DNA from: an uncultured Olsenella sp.
Lineage (GTDB): Bacteria; Actinomycetota; Coriobacteriia; Coriobacteriales; Atopobiaceae
Direction: 5' to 3'
Assembly (NCBI GenBank): GCA_900314535.1
Contig: OMVT01000004.1
Coordinates: forward strand, 1-64,000
Length of the DNA stretch: 64,000 nt
Made by a program: the position numbers and the translations under genes. Below are positions 33,889-42,726 of the stretch, in pieces; the first letter of the stretch is position 1, and every line of letters begins with the position of its first letter. The notes under the pieces were generated by a model. It had not been told where the DNA came from, did not search any database, and saw only the letters and a list, made by a program, of their open reading frames with translations.

Positions 33889-34238
33889 GCGTCTTCTCCG
33901 CCATCACCTTCGCAGCGGTAATGGCCTGCATGCTCGAGACCGACCTCGATGAGCGTTGCCACATGGTCGTCGTCGAGCGAGTAGACCATCCGCTGCCCAT
34001 CGCGCTTGGAAGCGACGATGCCACGGTCCTTGAGAAGCCTCAGCTGGTGCGAGATGGCTGATTGGGAGACATGGCAGAACTCCTGGAGCTCGCCGACCGA
34101 ACGGTCCTGGATGCTCAGGGCGCAGAGGATCTGGAAGCGCGTGAAATCGGACAGCGCATCGAAGATCTGCGTTGCCCCATATACGATATCGTCGTCAGCT
34201 ATCGCCGTCTCGAGATAGCGCTTCTCTGTTTCGCCCAT
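33885..34238 (-). CDS. ArsR/SmtB-family transcriptional regulator
   Basis: The protein of about 117 residues has the ArsR winged helix: ALSDFTRFQILCALSIQ, then VGELQEFCHVSQSAISHQLRLL and a wing KRDGQRMVYSLDD. In part the recognition helix is VSQSAISHQLRLLKDRG. The C-terminal HVATLIEVGLEHAGHYRCE has His and Cys residues placed as in the alpha5 metal sites of SmtB-like sensors. I chose the ATG at 34238 with AGAGGG 8 nt upstream; an ATG at 34259 is the alternative. It is divergent from the large TPR-like gene. The space between holds a direct repeat TATGCCAT-6-TATGCCAT near 34302-34323 that could be its site. Confidence 0.9.
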   Translation of the reverse strand: MGETEKRYLETAIADDDIVYGATQIFDALSDFTRFQILCALSIQDRSVGELQEFCHVSQSAISHQLRLLKDRGIVASKRDGQRMVYSLDDDHVATLIEVGLEHAGHYRCEGDGGEDA

Positions 34239-34389
34239 CAGCAATCCCTCTTTCTCCATATTTCCAATCAGTATACGCTCTGCGGCGTTTTCAGGTCCGA
34301 TATGCCATCCCGCGTATGCCATTCCAAACGGTGGGGTAGGTAAAAAGCATCTGCATTCTCTGCGCTCCAGAAGGAGACGGGAGGCCTGG

Positions 34390-36822
34390 ATGGAGAGGTG
34401 CACGCAAAAGCTCGCAGCAAGAGCCCAGCTCTTCGTCGTGCTTGCACTCTGCGCCACCGTACTTGCCCAGGCAGGGCTTGCCTCCGCGCTTCCTGCGCTT
34501 GCCGCAGGAGCGGCAGCTGCAGCAGCTGTCCTCTGTGGGGCCGCCGCAGCAGGCATGGCACAGGGCGATGCAGGAGGCACGTGCACATCGAAGGAGCATT
34601 TCATGGACGAGCAGCATACAGATACCGAACGCAAGACAGAGGTTCCCGCCCCTGCCCCGAGCGCGCCGGCGACCCCGCTCTCCACGCTCACGGCAGAAAC
34701 GATCACCAAGAGGCTTCTTGGAGCAGAAGATGCGATAGCAGAGCTCAAGGCCCAGGTCGGCGACATCGCGACCCGGAAGGCCGCTGCCCTCGGCGAGAGC
34801 CAGCCAGACGAGCAGCAGAAGGTGCAGACCCGTCCGCAGGCGCCGACAGAGCTCGAGCTCTGGTATGCCCGCATGCTCGAGGAAGCAGGCCTTTTCGACA
34901 AGGACATTGAGCTTCCCCAGACGACAGCCGTGCTGCTCCATAGGAGCCATCTCTTCTATCTCCGCGTCATGCAGCCGCGCGTCCCCTTCGGGACGAAGCT
35001 TGCCCTCGTTCGCATCGAGGCAGCGCTCAACGCACTGCTCTTCACAACAGGATTCCACAAGGACGATGCACCCCTGACGGAGAGGGAGTGCTTCCGCACG
35101 AACCAGAGCGTCGCCCGCTCGATCACCTCGCAGGTCCCGACCATCTCGGACAAGCTTCCCACCATCGATGAGCCGTTCTCTGACGGCGAGTGGGCAGTGC
35201 GCAAGGGCATAGCGACAGAGCTCGAGAGCTTCCGCCTCCCCTACAGGCTCGAGGCAGGATACCGCGTGAACATGCATGAGGGACGGGTGCTCTTCGAGCT
35301 CGAAGCGACGCCTGCCGCCTGCTTCCCGAGGAGCGCCTGGGTGGATGGCCTCGGCAGGGTCGTGCCGACGACGCAGTTCATGCGTGCCCGCGAAGCAAGC
35401 CAGTATGCGCTGAGAGTAGGTCTTCTTCTTGCCGCAGGCGCCTTCCGCTGCTCCCCTGCCGTAAAGGATGTATTCGTCTCTGCCATGGAGACGACGGGCA
35501 CGAAGCGCAGCTGCCTCTATACGGTGCACTTTGACAGGAACCGCTTTGCTCTCCTCGATATGGAAGAAATCTCGGATCCCTGGGCTGTCTTCGCATCGTT
35601 CGATGCGCACATGGATGCACCGTCCGAAGCCCTGAATCCGATACCTCAGGAGCTGTCTCTTTCGGACGTCCGCTTCTGCCCCGCATTCCGCTACGAGCCA
35701 GTCGCCACCTCGAAGAGAAGGATCTTCGGTGCCTCTGCAAAGGCGCTCGGCTGCGACCATGTCTCAGGCCTTGCCATCAACGAGGACACGGCCAGGATCC
35801 AGGCAGCAGAAAAGATTGGAAGGAACCTCGGCACGACCGCTGAGGAAGCAGTCCATGCTATCCTTTCCGTCACAAAAGACATAGAGGACGAAGGCGTCCA
35901 GGATGCTGCAAAGCGCACGATGGGCCACATCATCGATGGGAGCCTGGATTCTTCAGATGCGCTCTCCATCGAGGATGACTTCATCTCGGGAGACGCCCTC
36001 ACACGCGCCGTGGAGCGTGCTGAAGGCTTGGCACGCAAGCAGCAGTACTCAGATGCCGCAGCAATCCTCAGAGACGCTCTCAGGGACTATGAGGGCGCAC
36101 ACAGCCTCGCGGATACCGAGACCTCGGTGCACCGCTTCTTCAGAAGCTACTGCGACCGTGCGCTCTTCAACCGCCTCATGGCAAACGAGGGGCAGAAGAC
36201 CATCCTTGTGCCCGATGCCTACTACCAGGCGCGCCTCATGCTTGCGCAGGCAGCGCTTGCCGGAGGCGAGGCGGAGGAGGCAAGGCGCCAGAGCGCATCG
36301 ATGATGGTGCTCGCGCCTATGGACACCTCTGCCTATCTCCTCCATGCGCAGGCACAGACCGCCTTGGGGGACCTCGAAGGAGCGAAAGAGACGCTCATCC
36401 TTCTTCTCGAGCACGCCTACGACCCCGAGACGCTTGGCAATGCCTATGCAGCGCTTGCCCAGATCTTCGAGCAGATCGGAGATGAGATGGCCTCTGCCGC
36501 CTCGTGGCGCAGGTGCACGCGCTTCGTCTCCTCCTCCTACCTCATGGCCGTCATGAACCTGAACTCGCTCTCCCAGAAGAAGCCGACAGAGATGGCAAAG
36601 ATGGAGACCGACGAGGACGTGGACTACGTGCTCGCCTCCCACAATGTGCCGGCAGCGCCGACCGAGGAAGTCTCGGAAGCCTTCGTCCTTGCGATGCGTG
36701 CTGCCTTCGACGCCGAGGTCTTCCCCGTCGCGAAGAACTTCGTCGATGTGCTTGCGATGCTTTCAGGCGACGACGTCGTGCTCGATATCAGCCGCTCGCT
36801 CGAAGGAGAGCCCGACCGCTAG
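34390..36822 (+). CDS. Large membrane-anchored protein with C-terminal TPR-like helices
   Basis: The 810-residue protein begins with a short cytosolic lead and two adjoining Ala-rich hydrophobic segments (about 13-33 and 36-55), so it is membrane-bound. A Pro/Ala/Thr-rich stretch and a short coiled coil (about 95-130) follow. The middle (about 140-480) has no recognised domain. Residues about 530-700 form helix pairs (AERAEGLARKQQYSDAAAIL, ARLMLAQAALAGGEAEEAR, YLLHAQAQTALGDLEGAKET, AYAALAQIFEQIGDEMASA) with TPR spacing. The protein probably acts as a scaffold at the membrane. I do not recognise a named family. It stands alone between divergent arsR and a terminator. Confidence 0.75.
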   Translation: MERCTQKLAARAQLFVVLALCATVLAQAGLASALPALAAGAAAAAAVLCGAAAAGMAQGDAGGTCTSKEHFMDEQHTDTERKTEVPAPAPSAPATPLSTLTAETITKRLLGAEDAIAELKAQVGDIATRKAAALGESQPDEQQKVQTRPQAPTELELWYARMLEEAGLFDKDIELPQTTAVLLHRSHLFYLRVMQPRVPFGTKLALVRIEAALNALLFTTGFHKDDAPLTERECFRTNQSVARSITSQVPTISDKLPTIDEPFSDGEWAVRKGIATELESFRLPYRLEAGYRVNMHEGRVLFELEATPAACFPRSAWVDGLGRVVPTTQFMRAREASQYALRVGLLLAAGAFRCSPAVKDVFVSAMETTGTKRSCLYTVHFDRNRFALLDMEEISDPWAVFASFDAHMDAPSEALNPIPQELSLSDVRFCPAFRYEPVATSKRRIFGASAKALGCDHVSGLAINEDTARIQAAEKIGRNLGTTAEEAVHAILSVTKDIEDEGVQDAAKRTMGHIIDGSLDSSDALSIEDDFISGDALTRAVERAEGLARKQQYSDAAAILRDALRDYEGAHSLADTETSVHRFFRSYCDRALFNRLMANEGQKTILVPDAYYQARLMLAQAALAGGEAEEARRQSASMMVLAPMDTSAYLLHAQAQTALGDLEGAKETLILLLEHAYDPETLGNAYAALAQIFEQIGDEMASAASWRRCTRFVSSSYLMAVMNLNSLSQKKPTEMAKMETDEDVDYVLASHNVPAAPTEEVSEAFVLAMRAAFDAEVFPVAKNFVDVLAMLSGDDVVLDISRSLEGEPDR

Positions 36823-36843
36823 CATCAGATCCGACATGCATGA

Positions 36844-36878
36844 AAGAAGGCCAGGACGCACGTCCTGGCCTTCTTCGT
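36844..36878 (+). terminator. Terminator after the TPR-like gene
   Basis: AAGAAGGCCAGGACG and CGTCCTGGCCTTCTT form a perfect 15-bp stem with a CA core, followed by CGT. Its symmetry means it could also act for the convergent dipeptidase gene (reading AAGAA on that strand, without a T-run). Confidence 0.8.
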
Positions 36879-36900
36879 ATCGCGTCTGTGCCTTGAGACC

Positions 36901-38313
36901 TTAGAGGTCGAGATTCATGAGGCGGGCGATGCTCACGATGTAGATCTTGAGAGCGAGCTTCAGCTGGTCCTCGAGGATGCCCTCGTCCGGACCATGCTCG
37001 ATGCCGACCCACTCAGGCGTCTCCATGCGGGAGTCGTGCGGGCCGAAGGCGCAGGCGTTCTTGAAGTGGCGGGCATAGGTACCGCCGCCAATCGTGAACG
37101 GCTTGTCGTCGTGTCCCGTGAACTCGTTGTAGGTCTTGACGAGCGTCTGGATCTCGGCCGAGTTCGGGTCCGTGTAGAACGGCTCGACCTTGCGCTCGGG
37201 ATGGAATGTGACGCCGAAGCTCTTTGCCAGCGTCTCAAGCTTGGAGTCGAGCTCTTCGCCCGTGACAGAGGTCGGATAGCGGCAGTCGAGCGTCTGGGAG
37301 TAGCGGCCGTCCTTGAGATGGATGACGCCACCGCAGCTCGTGAGGGCACCGAACTTCTCGTCGGACGTGGCGATGCCCATGCCCGATCCGTCGCTTGCCG
37401 CAAAGATCTTCTGCTCGAGCTCGAAGAAGTTGCGCTCGTCACCCTCGACGAGGTCGTTTGCCAAGAGATAGGAGACGAGCATGCCGATAGCGTTCTTCGT
37501 GCCTTCAGGCATCGAGGCATGTCCGCCCTTGCCGTGAGCCGTGAGCTTGGCAAGCCCCTCACCTGCAGGCTCGATCGCGATACCCTCTGCTGCCGGAAGC
37601 TTGTCTGCATCGGCCTTGAGCACCAGCTCGGCCACACCGGGGATAGCGTTGGAGGCCGTGCCGGCATCGAAGGAGACGATGCGCTGGGCAACCGGTGCCG
37701 TCGTGAACGCGCAGCCGTAGAGGCCCTTCTCGCCGCAGATCAGCGGGAAGTCTGCATCGGGCGTGAACAGGAAGTCAGGCTCCGGATAGTGGGCCAGATA
37801 CCACTCGACATCCTCCATGTTCGTCTCTTCGTTCACGCCGACAAGGCAACGAAGGGTGTACGGGACCTGCTCGCCCGAAAGCTGTTCCTTGCGTGCGAAG
37901 AAGTGTGCCGCATAGAGCGAGAGCGTGAAGGGACCCTTGTCGTCGAGGACGCCGCGACCGAGAAGGTAGCCTTCCTTCCTCGTCACATGGAGCGGGTCGG
38001 TATGCCAGCCCGTGCCGAGCGGCACGATATCGGTATGTGCGATTGTCGCTATCTGCTTGTCGGATGCCCCTGGAAGGTCCGCATAGCCGATATGGCCGCC
38101 GCAATTGTGCGGCTCGAGTCCTAGGCGCCCGGCAACTTCGAGCGCACGTTTGAGCGCCTCATAGGGGCCCGGACCGAACGGCTTCTCTTCATCGGCATGC
38201 GCCAGATCCTCTACGGATTCGACCTGCACGAGATAGTCGATGTCACGGATCACGTCGTCCCATACCTCATCCACATAGGCGTCGACTTCTGCGCGCGTAG
38301 GTTCTGCTTGCAT
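36901..38313 (-). CDS. Sapep/PepV-type metal-dependent dipeptidase (M20 family)
   Basis: The 470-residue cytosolic peptidase has the M20 metal ligands: H in IATIAHTDIVPLG, D in GRGVLDDKGPF, EE in GVNEETNMED and D in FTPDADFPLICGEKG. It also carries the large lid insert typical of PepV/Sapep. Family members are Mn- or Zn-dependent and cleave dipeptides. I set the start at MQAEPTRAEVDAY because AAAGGAGAC lies just upstream; the frame continues 8 codons further. Metal and substrate are inferred from the family. Confidence 0.93.
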   Translation of the reverse strand: MQAEPTRAEVDAYVDEVWDDVIRDIDYLVQVESVEDLAHADEEKPFGPGPYEALKRALEVAGRLGLEPHNCGGHIGYADLPGASDKQIATIAHTDIVPLGTGWHTDPLHVTRKEGYLLGRGVLDDKGPFTLSLYAAHFFARKEQLSGEQVPYTLRCLVGVNEETNMEDVEWYLAHYPEPDFLFTPDADFPLICGEKGLYGCAFTTAPVAQRIVSFDAGTASNAIPGVAELVLKADADKLPAAEGIAIEPAGEGLAKLTAHGKGGHASMPEGTKNAIGMLVSYLLANDLVEGDERNFFELEQKIFAASDGSGMGIATSDEKFGALTSCGGVIHLKDGRYSQTLDCRYPTSVTGEELDSKLETLAKSFGVTFHPERKVEPFYTDPNSAEIQTLVKTYNEFTGHDDKPFTIGGGTYARHFKNACAFGPHDSRMETPEWVGIEHGPDEGILEDQLKLALKIYIVSIARLMNLDL

Positions 38314-38393
38314 GTGATGTCTCCTTTCAAGGCACATCTCGATCGTCTCTGAACCATCCCAGTGTACGATACTGAACGCAGCAAAGCAGAAAT

Positions 38394-39122
38394 ATGCGGA
38401 AGGTCATTACCGTGAGTTCATCTTCACCTGACAAGAAAGCTCTGGCGCCGGCAGCGCCCGAGAGGCTCTGGCCGCTTCCCGAGAAGGCCGCCATCTTCGA
38501 TTTCGATGGCACCGTCTCCGATACGGCGTCTCTCTGGGAGGAGGTGGACCGCGCCTTCCTCGCGAAGCGCGCCATCCCCTATACGGTCGACTTTCCGCGC
38601 CAGCTCTCGGCCCTGGGGTTCCATGAAGGGGCACGCTATACGGTCGAGCGCTACCACCTCGACGAGGATCCGGACGATATCGTGGAGGAATGGATGCACA
38701 TGAGCCGAGCGCTCTACATCTCGAAGGCCGTGCTCAGGCCCGGCGTGACAGAGTACCTCGAAGCGCTCCAGCGAGCGCACATCCCCTATGCGCTCGCAAC
38801 GACCAACACGCCCGATCTCCTCGAGTCCATGCACAGGATCGATATCCAGAAGTGGTTCCCCGTGAAGGTCTATGGGCAGGAGGTCGCACGCTCGAAGGCC
38901 TTCCCCGACATCTACGAGGAGGCAGCGAAGAGGCTCGGCGTGGCACCATCTGACTGCATCGTCTTCGAGGACCTCGCCGAAGCCCTTCTTTCAGCCCGCC
39001 GTGCCGGCTGCACGACCTGTGCCGTCTGCTCAGGCGATGCCCTCCAGGACACGAACGAGGTACGCCGCATCGCCGACATCTATCTCGAGGACTGGCGCGA
39101 CATCCCGCTCGGCACAGACTAG
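38394..39122 (+). CDS. HAD-superfamily hydrolase (beta-phosphoglucomutase-like)
   Basis: The 242-residue protein has the HAD nucleophile motif IFDFDGTVSDTAS (Asp36 and Asp38), motif II in YALATTNTPDLL, Lys in VARSKAFPDIY and the acidic motif CIVFEDLAEALLSARRAG. The helical cap inserted after motif I (about 45-105) places it in the beta-phosphoglucomutase/Gph-like group. It is likely a small-molecule phosphatase; substrate unknown. There is no SerB-like sequence match, so I do not assign phosphoserine. It stands alone before a strong hairpin. Confidence 0.88.
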   Translation: MRKVITVSSSSPDKKALAPAAPERLWPLPEKAAIFDFDGTVSDTASLWEEVDRAFLAKRAIPYTVDFPRQLSALGFHEGARYTVERYHLDEDPDDIVEEWMHMSRALYISKAVLRPGVTEYLEALQRAHIPYALATTNTPDLLESMHRIDIQKWFPVKVYGQEVARSKAFPDIYEEAAKRLGVAPSDCIVFEDLAEALLSARRAGCTTCAVCSGDALQDTNEVRRIADIYLEDWRDIPLGTD

Positions 39123-39162
39123 GTCGGAAACGTCTGGCAGCACAATCCCTCTCTATATGAAA

Positions 39163-39191
39163 CGAGAGGCTCCTCGAAGAGGAGCCTCTCG
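39163..39191 (-). terminator. Strong terminator between the HAD gene and cspA
   Basis: CGAGAGGCTCCTC and GAGGAGCCTCTCG pair perfectly around a 3-nt loop. On the minus strand TTTCATATAG follows, so it probably ends cspA, and it may also stop the HAD transcript. Confidence 0.75.
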
Positions 39192-39220
39192 GGCATCACA
39201 GAGATATGTCTTGTCTGAGA

Positions 39221-39424
39221 CTAGATCTTGCGAACGTTGGAAGCCTGGAGCTTGCCGTTCTGGCCGGTCGTGATGTCGAACTCCACAGCCTGGCCCTCGT
39301 CCAGGGTCTTGAAGCCATCCATCTGAATCTCGGAGTAGTGGACGAACAGATCGTCGCCGTCCTCACGAGAGATGAAGCCGTAGCCCTTGTCGGGGTTGAA
39401 CCACTTAACAGTACCTTGAGCCAT
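39221..39424 (-). CDS. cspA: Cold-shock domain protein CspA-type
   Basis: The 67-residue OB-fold RNA chaperone has RNP1 KGYGFI (13-18) and RNP2 LFVHY (26-30), with [13 protein letters not shown] after them. It binds single-stranded RNA and DNA and melts secondary structure. I set the start at [17 protein letters not shown], as in all relatives; the frame continues 6 codons upstream. A hairpin lies in the leader 17 nt before the start. It is monocistronic. Confidence 0.95.
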   Translation of the reverse strand: MAQGTVKWFNPDKGYGFISREDGDDLFVHYSEIQMDGFKTLDEGQAVEFDITTGQNGKLQASNVRKI

Positions 39425-39441
39425 GACGTGCCTTTCTTTCA

Positions 39442-39460
39442 TTTGCCCTGACAGGGCAAA
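39442..39460 (-). promoter_or_regulatory. Hairpin in the cspA leader
   Basis: TTTGCCCT-GTC-AGGGCAAA, an 8-bp perfect stem with a 3-nt loop, ends 17 nt before the cspA ATG. It lies just upstream of the AGAAAGG ribosome site and could respond to temperature or insulate the site. The further upstream 39461-39684 holds no gene that I can support. Confidence 0.4.
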
Positions 39461-39684
39461 ACACAGTGCGCTTGCGCGCGATACCTGCGCCCTTAAGAAC
39501 GCGTTGTCTATGATACCCTAAGCACCCTTCGCGAAACCCGACAATCTCGTTCTGGCATCTCTTTCTTGTGACAGGTCAGAAAAAGTGCAGGTAGATGCCT
39601 TGTCAAGTAAGACGGTGCCACCATTCACGGATTTATATGGCCGCTCGGCGTATCCGTCCGAGCCCTGACACATAATTTATTCCC

Positions 39685-40629
39685 TTAACCTTCTGCTGGC
39701 TGGCCCGAGAAGTTGAGGCCATCCGTGAGCTCTGCTGCCTCCGCGAGCGTGAAGCTGTCATCGGCGAAGAGCGCAAGCGCAGACGAAGCGCGCTTCCTGG
39801 CTGCGTCATAGATGTCCCAGAAGGAATCGGTCGACTCCTCCTTCGTGAACGGATTCGTCCACGAAGCGTGGCCCCTGTTGTCGAAGTCGCTCGTCTCCTC
39901 CGCACGAGCCCGGTGCGCCATCGCGCGCTCGAGCGAATACGGCTTTCTTGTCGCAAGCTTCTCGACCGTGCCGAGCACTCCTGCCTTCTGGCCATTCTTC
40001 GAATAGAACAGGTGCTGCACGACGCGGAAGTCATGCACAGCCTTCACATAGAGGTTCTGCGGCGCATAGAGGCCATAGACGCTCTGGAGCACGAGCGCAT
40101 ACATGCGGCCCACGGCTTCGAGCGCCGGCTCGTCGAGGCGCAGCACCTCGCGGTAGGGCTTGTAGGTCTGGACCGTGCGGTGAAGCTTCGTATAGAGCAC
40201 CATCTCGTCGAAGTCTCGCTCGATCTCTGCGTGCACATAGGAGCCGGCGGAACGGTCAAGCCCCTCGACGCCAGCATCGCAGAACGCATACTGCTCGGCA
40301 TAGACGAGCGGATGCATCGCGGAGTCGAGGAGATAGTGGCAGAGGAACCCGAGCGCATAGGCACGCCCGCTTGCACGGTCGCTGCTGTCGAGCGCCTCAT
40401 AGGCCAGGCGCATCGCACAGATGAGCGACGTCGGCCTCTCATGGTGCATCACATCGCCGACATTGCGGAAGTCCTTGAGCGCAGGATCGATGAGGGTGTA
40501 GAAGAGCGGGTCCGGCCCCTGGTTGCCGAGAAGGAACGCATCGCGCTCGTCTGCCGTCATGCCGATCGTCGAAAAGCACTCGTCGTAGACGTCCTTGCCG
40601 AAGAAATCGTGCGTCATTATTGCAGGCAT
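39685..40629 (-). CDS. Zinc-dependent phospholipase C-like protein (paralogue 1)
   Basis: The 314-residue protein has the all-helical fold of zinc-dependent phospholipase C proteins. The start MPAIMTHDFFGKDVY carries a metal-type His at position 7. FLLGNQGPDPLFY follows and the core is FLCHYLLDSAMHPLVY, with H-x3-D-x3-H ligands. It lacks a signal peptide, so it is probably cytosolic or membrane-associated and not a secreted toxin. The C-terminal part has AMAHRARAEETSDF and ASWTNPFT. A second, diverged copy lies at 49824. Enzymatic activity is not shown; family membership is fairly certain. Confidence 0.85.
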   Translation of the reverse strand: MPAIMTHDFFGKDVYDECFSTIGMTADERDAFLLGNQGPDPLFYTLIDPALKDFRNVGDVMHHERPTSLICAMRLAYEALDSSDRASGRAYALGFLCHYLLDSAMHPLVYAEQYAFCDAGVEGLDRSAGSYVHAEIERDFDEMVLYTKLHRTVQTYKPYREVLRLDEPALEAVGRMYALVLQSVYGLYAPQNLYVKAVHDFRVVQHLFYSKNGQKAGVLGTVEKLATRKPYSLERAMAHRARAEETSDFDNRGHASWTNPFTKEESTDSFWDIYDAARKRASSALALFADDSFTLAEAAELTDGLNFSGQPAEG

Positions 40630-40693
40630 GGAAGCTCCTCACATGGTCCTTACCGAAACAAGACCTGCCGCTTACCAGTTCAGGCCTTCAGTC

Positions 40694-40764
40694 CGGTAAG
40701 ACGTTACCGTACTGTGTTCATGGGTTTTCTACCCCAACGCACATCTCCGGATGCGGAGGTGCGC
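40694..40764 (+). promoter_or_regulatory. Hairpins in the leader of the UMF1-type MFS gene
   Basis: CGGTAA-GACG-TTACCG at 40694-40709, and GCAC..CTCCG-GATG-CGGAG..TGC near 40739-40764, are two short stems about 90 nt before the MFS start. No known element matches; they may be leader structure. Confidence 0.3.
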
Positions 40765-40848
40765 ATTTCGCTAGAAAGTCCACGGCACATGAGTCTATCC
40801 CATTGCTTGAGAGGGACCGTGCACGACACGGTGGAAGGCGGAAGACCT

Positions 40849-42075
40849 ATGGCACAGAAATTCACGAAACGCGAGAAGAGCTGGATCGTCTACGACGTCG
40901 GCAACTCGGCACTTGTCCTGCTCTCGACAGCGCTCATTCCGATCTATTTCAACAGCCTGGCAGAAGGAAACGCGCTTGTCGCCTGGAGCTACGCCCAGAC
41001 GATCGCTTCCCTCGTCATTGCCCTCCTCATGCCGTTCCTCGGCTCTCTTGCCGATATGCAGGGCATGAAGAAGAAGTTCATCATCGGCACGGTCGGTACG
41101 GGCGTCATCGCGACCTGTGCCCTTGGCATCCCCACGGCGTGGCTGCCGTTCCTCGTGATCTATATCATCTCCTCGATCATGCTGAACAGCTCGCTCGTCT
41201 TCTATGACTCGCTGCTCGTCGATGCCACGACAGACGAGCGCATGGATGAGGTCTCCTCCCAGGGCTATGCCTGGGGCTACATCGGATCGTGCGTGCCCTT
41301 CATCTGCTGCCTTGCCATCGTGCTCCTGCTCCCCTTCGACATCTCCGTCCGCACAAGCATGCAGCTCTCCTTCATCGTCACTGCAGCCTGGTGGCTCGCA
41401 TTCACGATTCCGATGCTCAGAAACGTTGACCAGACGCATTACAAGCCGCTCGAGCGCCATGCTGTCTCGAAGGCAATACGGGGCCTCGGCAAGACGATGA
41501 AGAGCATCGCAGCCAACAAGCCGATGCTCTACTACATCATTGCCTACTTCTTCTACATCGACGGCGTCCACACGATCATAAACCTCGCCACGAGCTACGG
41601 CTCCCAGCTCGGCATCGACTCGACCCAGCTTCTGCTGGCGCTCCTCGCAACGCAGTTCGTCGCCTTCCCCTCTGCCATCATCTACGGCAAGCTCGGCACG
41701 AAGGTCGGCACGAAGAAGATGATCCTTGCCGGCATCATCGGCTACGGCTGCATCACGTTCTACGCTGCCTTCCATCTCCAGACCGCGGTCGACTTCTGGA
41801 TCCTGGCCATGGCCGTCGGCCTCTTCCAGGGCGGCATCCAGGCGCTCTCCCGCTCCGAGTTCGCAAAGCTCGTCCCGAAGGAGAACTCGAACGAGTACTT
41901 CGGCTTCTTCGATATCTTCGGCAAGTATTCCGACATCATGGGCACGCTCATTGTCGCTGTCATGACGCAGCTCACGGGCATGGCAAACCTCGGCGTCTTC
42001 TCGATCGCAATACTTTTCGTCGTCGGCTTCATCTTCATGCTGAAGGTCCCAGCAGACGCGCACGCAAAGGCGTAA
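40849..42075 (+). CDS. UMF1-type MFS transporter
   Basis: The 408-residue membrane protein has about 12 transmembrane helices. The start IVYDVGNSALVLLSTALIPIYF matches the UMF1/Atg22 branch (pattern YDWANSAF). It also has FLGSLADMQGMKKKFI between helices 2 and 3 and a late QALSRSEFAKLVPKENSNEYFGFFDIFGKYSD motif, here seen as SRSEFAKLVPKENSNEYFG. The open frame runs 980 nt further upstream, but that part is antisense to the phospholipase-like gene; the ATG at 40849 follows GGAAGGCGGAAG. Substrate is unknown; relatives are linked to amino acid efflux. Confidence 0.9.
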   Translation: MAQKFTKREKSWIVYDVGNSALVLLSTALIPIYFNSLAEGNALVAWSYAQTIASLVIALLMPFLGSLADMQGMKKKFIIGTVGTGVIATCALGIPTAWLPFLVIYIISSIMLNSSLVFYDSLLVDATTDERMDEVSSQGYAWGYIGSCVPFICCLAIVLLLPFDISVRTSMQLSFIVTAAWWLAFTIPMLRNVDQTHYKPLERHAVSKAIRGLGKTMKSIAANKPMLYYIIAYFFYIDGVHTIINLATSYGSQLGIDSTQLLLALLATQFVAFPSAIIYGKLGTKVGTKKMILAGIIGYGCITFYAAFHLQTAVDFWILAMAVGLFQGGIQALSRSEFAKLVPKENSNEYFGFFDIFGKYSDIMGTLIVAVMTQLTGMANLGVFSIAILFVVGFIFMLKVPADAHAKA

Positions 42076-42106
42076 GCGAGCCGGCGTACGAATTCCGATC
42101 GATAGC

Positions 42107-42143
42107 AGGAAGGCCAGGGCAGACGCCCTGGCCTTCCTTTTCA
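42107..42143 (+). terminator. Terminator after the UMF1-type transporter
   Basis: AGGAAGGCCAGGGC and GCCCTGGCCTTCCT pair perfectly with an AGAC loop, followed by TTTTC. Confidence 0.88.
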
Positions 42144-42160
42144 TCTGTCTTATGCAGCTT

Positions 42161-42721
42161 CTAGCGCTTCGTGTGCCTCTCGATATCGTCTCTCTCCCAT
42201 GTCTCGATCGGCACGAGATAGCCGCGGTCTTTCAGCTTCTCCTCGACCGCATCGAGGATATCCTCGGAAGGCGCGCTGATATGGTGGAAGTGGTAGCCAT
42301 CTGTGAGGAGCATGAGGGGCGAAGATACCCCTGAATGGATGCCCTCCAGGAAGTCCTGGACATCCCGCCTGCTCCTGGCACCGAGCGGGGCCGAGATGAC
42401 GCCGTAGGTCCTGTGGTTCACGATCACGTCCTCCATCGTGGCCCCGGCATCGACGACGATATCCATCTCGTCCTCGAGCTGATCGTCGGTGTGGTGGCAT
42501 TTGATGAGGCGGCGAAGCCCCTTCCTCTCTTCGCGGAGCACATACCCAGTATGGAGCCCCACGATCTCGTGGCCTTCATGCCGGAGGAGCGCGATATCCT
42601 GGACGATGACCTGGCGGCTCACCCGGAGCATGTCAGAAAGCTCCTTGCCAGAGAGCGGACGCGCGCTCCCCTCGAGTGCTGCCACGATCTGCCTGCGCCT
42701 TGCTGCGCCGTCCATTCCCAT
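42161..42721 (-). CDS. niaR: NiaR-type repressor of NAD synthesis (HTH and 3H domains)
   Basis: The 186-residue regulator has an N-terminal HTH (RRRQIVAALEGSARPLSGKE, then MLRVSRQVIVQDIALLRHEG) and a C-terminal 3H domain. The metal ligands of that domain are seen as CHHTDDQLEDE (about 75-85) and YHFHHIS (about 143-149). In relatives the 3H domain binds nickel and niacin, and the protein represses nad genes when niacin is present. I set the start at MGMDGAARRRQIV because CTGGAG precedes it and the upstream part is antisense or shifted nadBC sequence. It starts 5 nt after nadBC, last gene of nadA-nadBC-niaR. Confidence 0.93.
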   Translation of the reverse strand: MGMDGAARRRQIVAALEGSARPLSGKELSDMLRVSRQVIVQDIALLRHEGHEIVGLHTGYVLREERKGLRRLIKCHHTDDQLEDEMDIVVDAGATMEDVIVNHRTYGVISAPLGARSRRDVQDFLEGIHSGVSSPLMLLTDGYHFHHISAPSEDILDAVEEKLKDRGYLVPIETWERDDIERHTKR

Positions 42722-42726
42722 CGCTT

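Noticed and set aside
33885-34907. A 340-residue version of the ArsR regulator
   Set aside because: The first about 220 residues are antisense to the TPR-like gene. Only the C-terminal part is an ArsR domain.
39868-40848. Upstream extension of the UMF1 transporter frame giving 735 residues
   Set aside because: The extension is antisense to the phospholipase-like gene, and the family start with a good ribosome site is at 40849.
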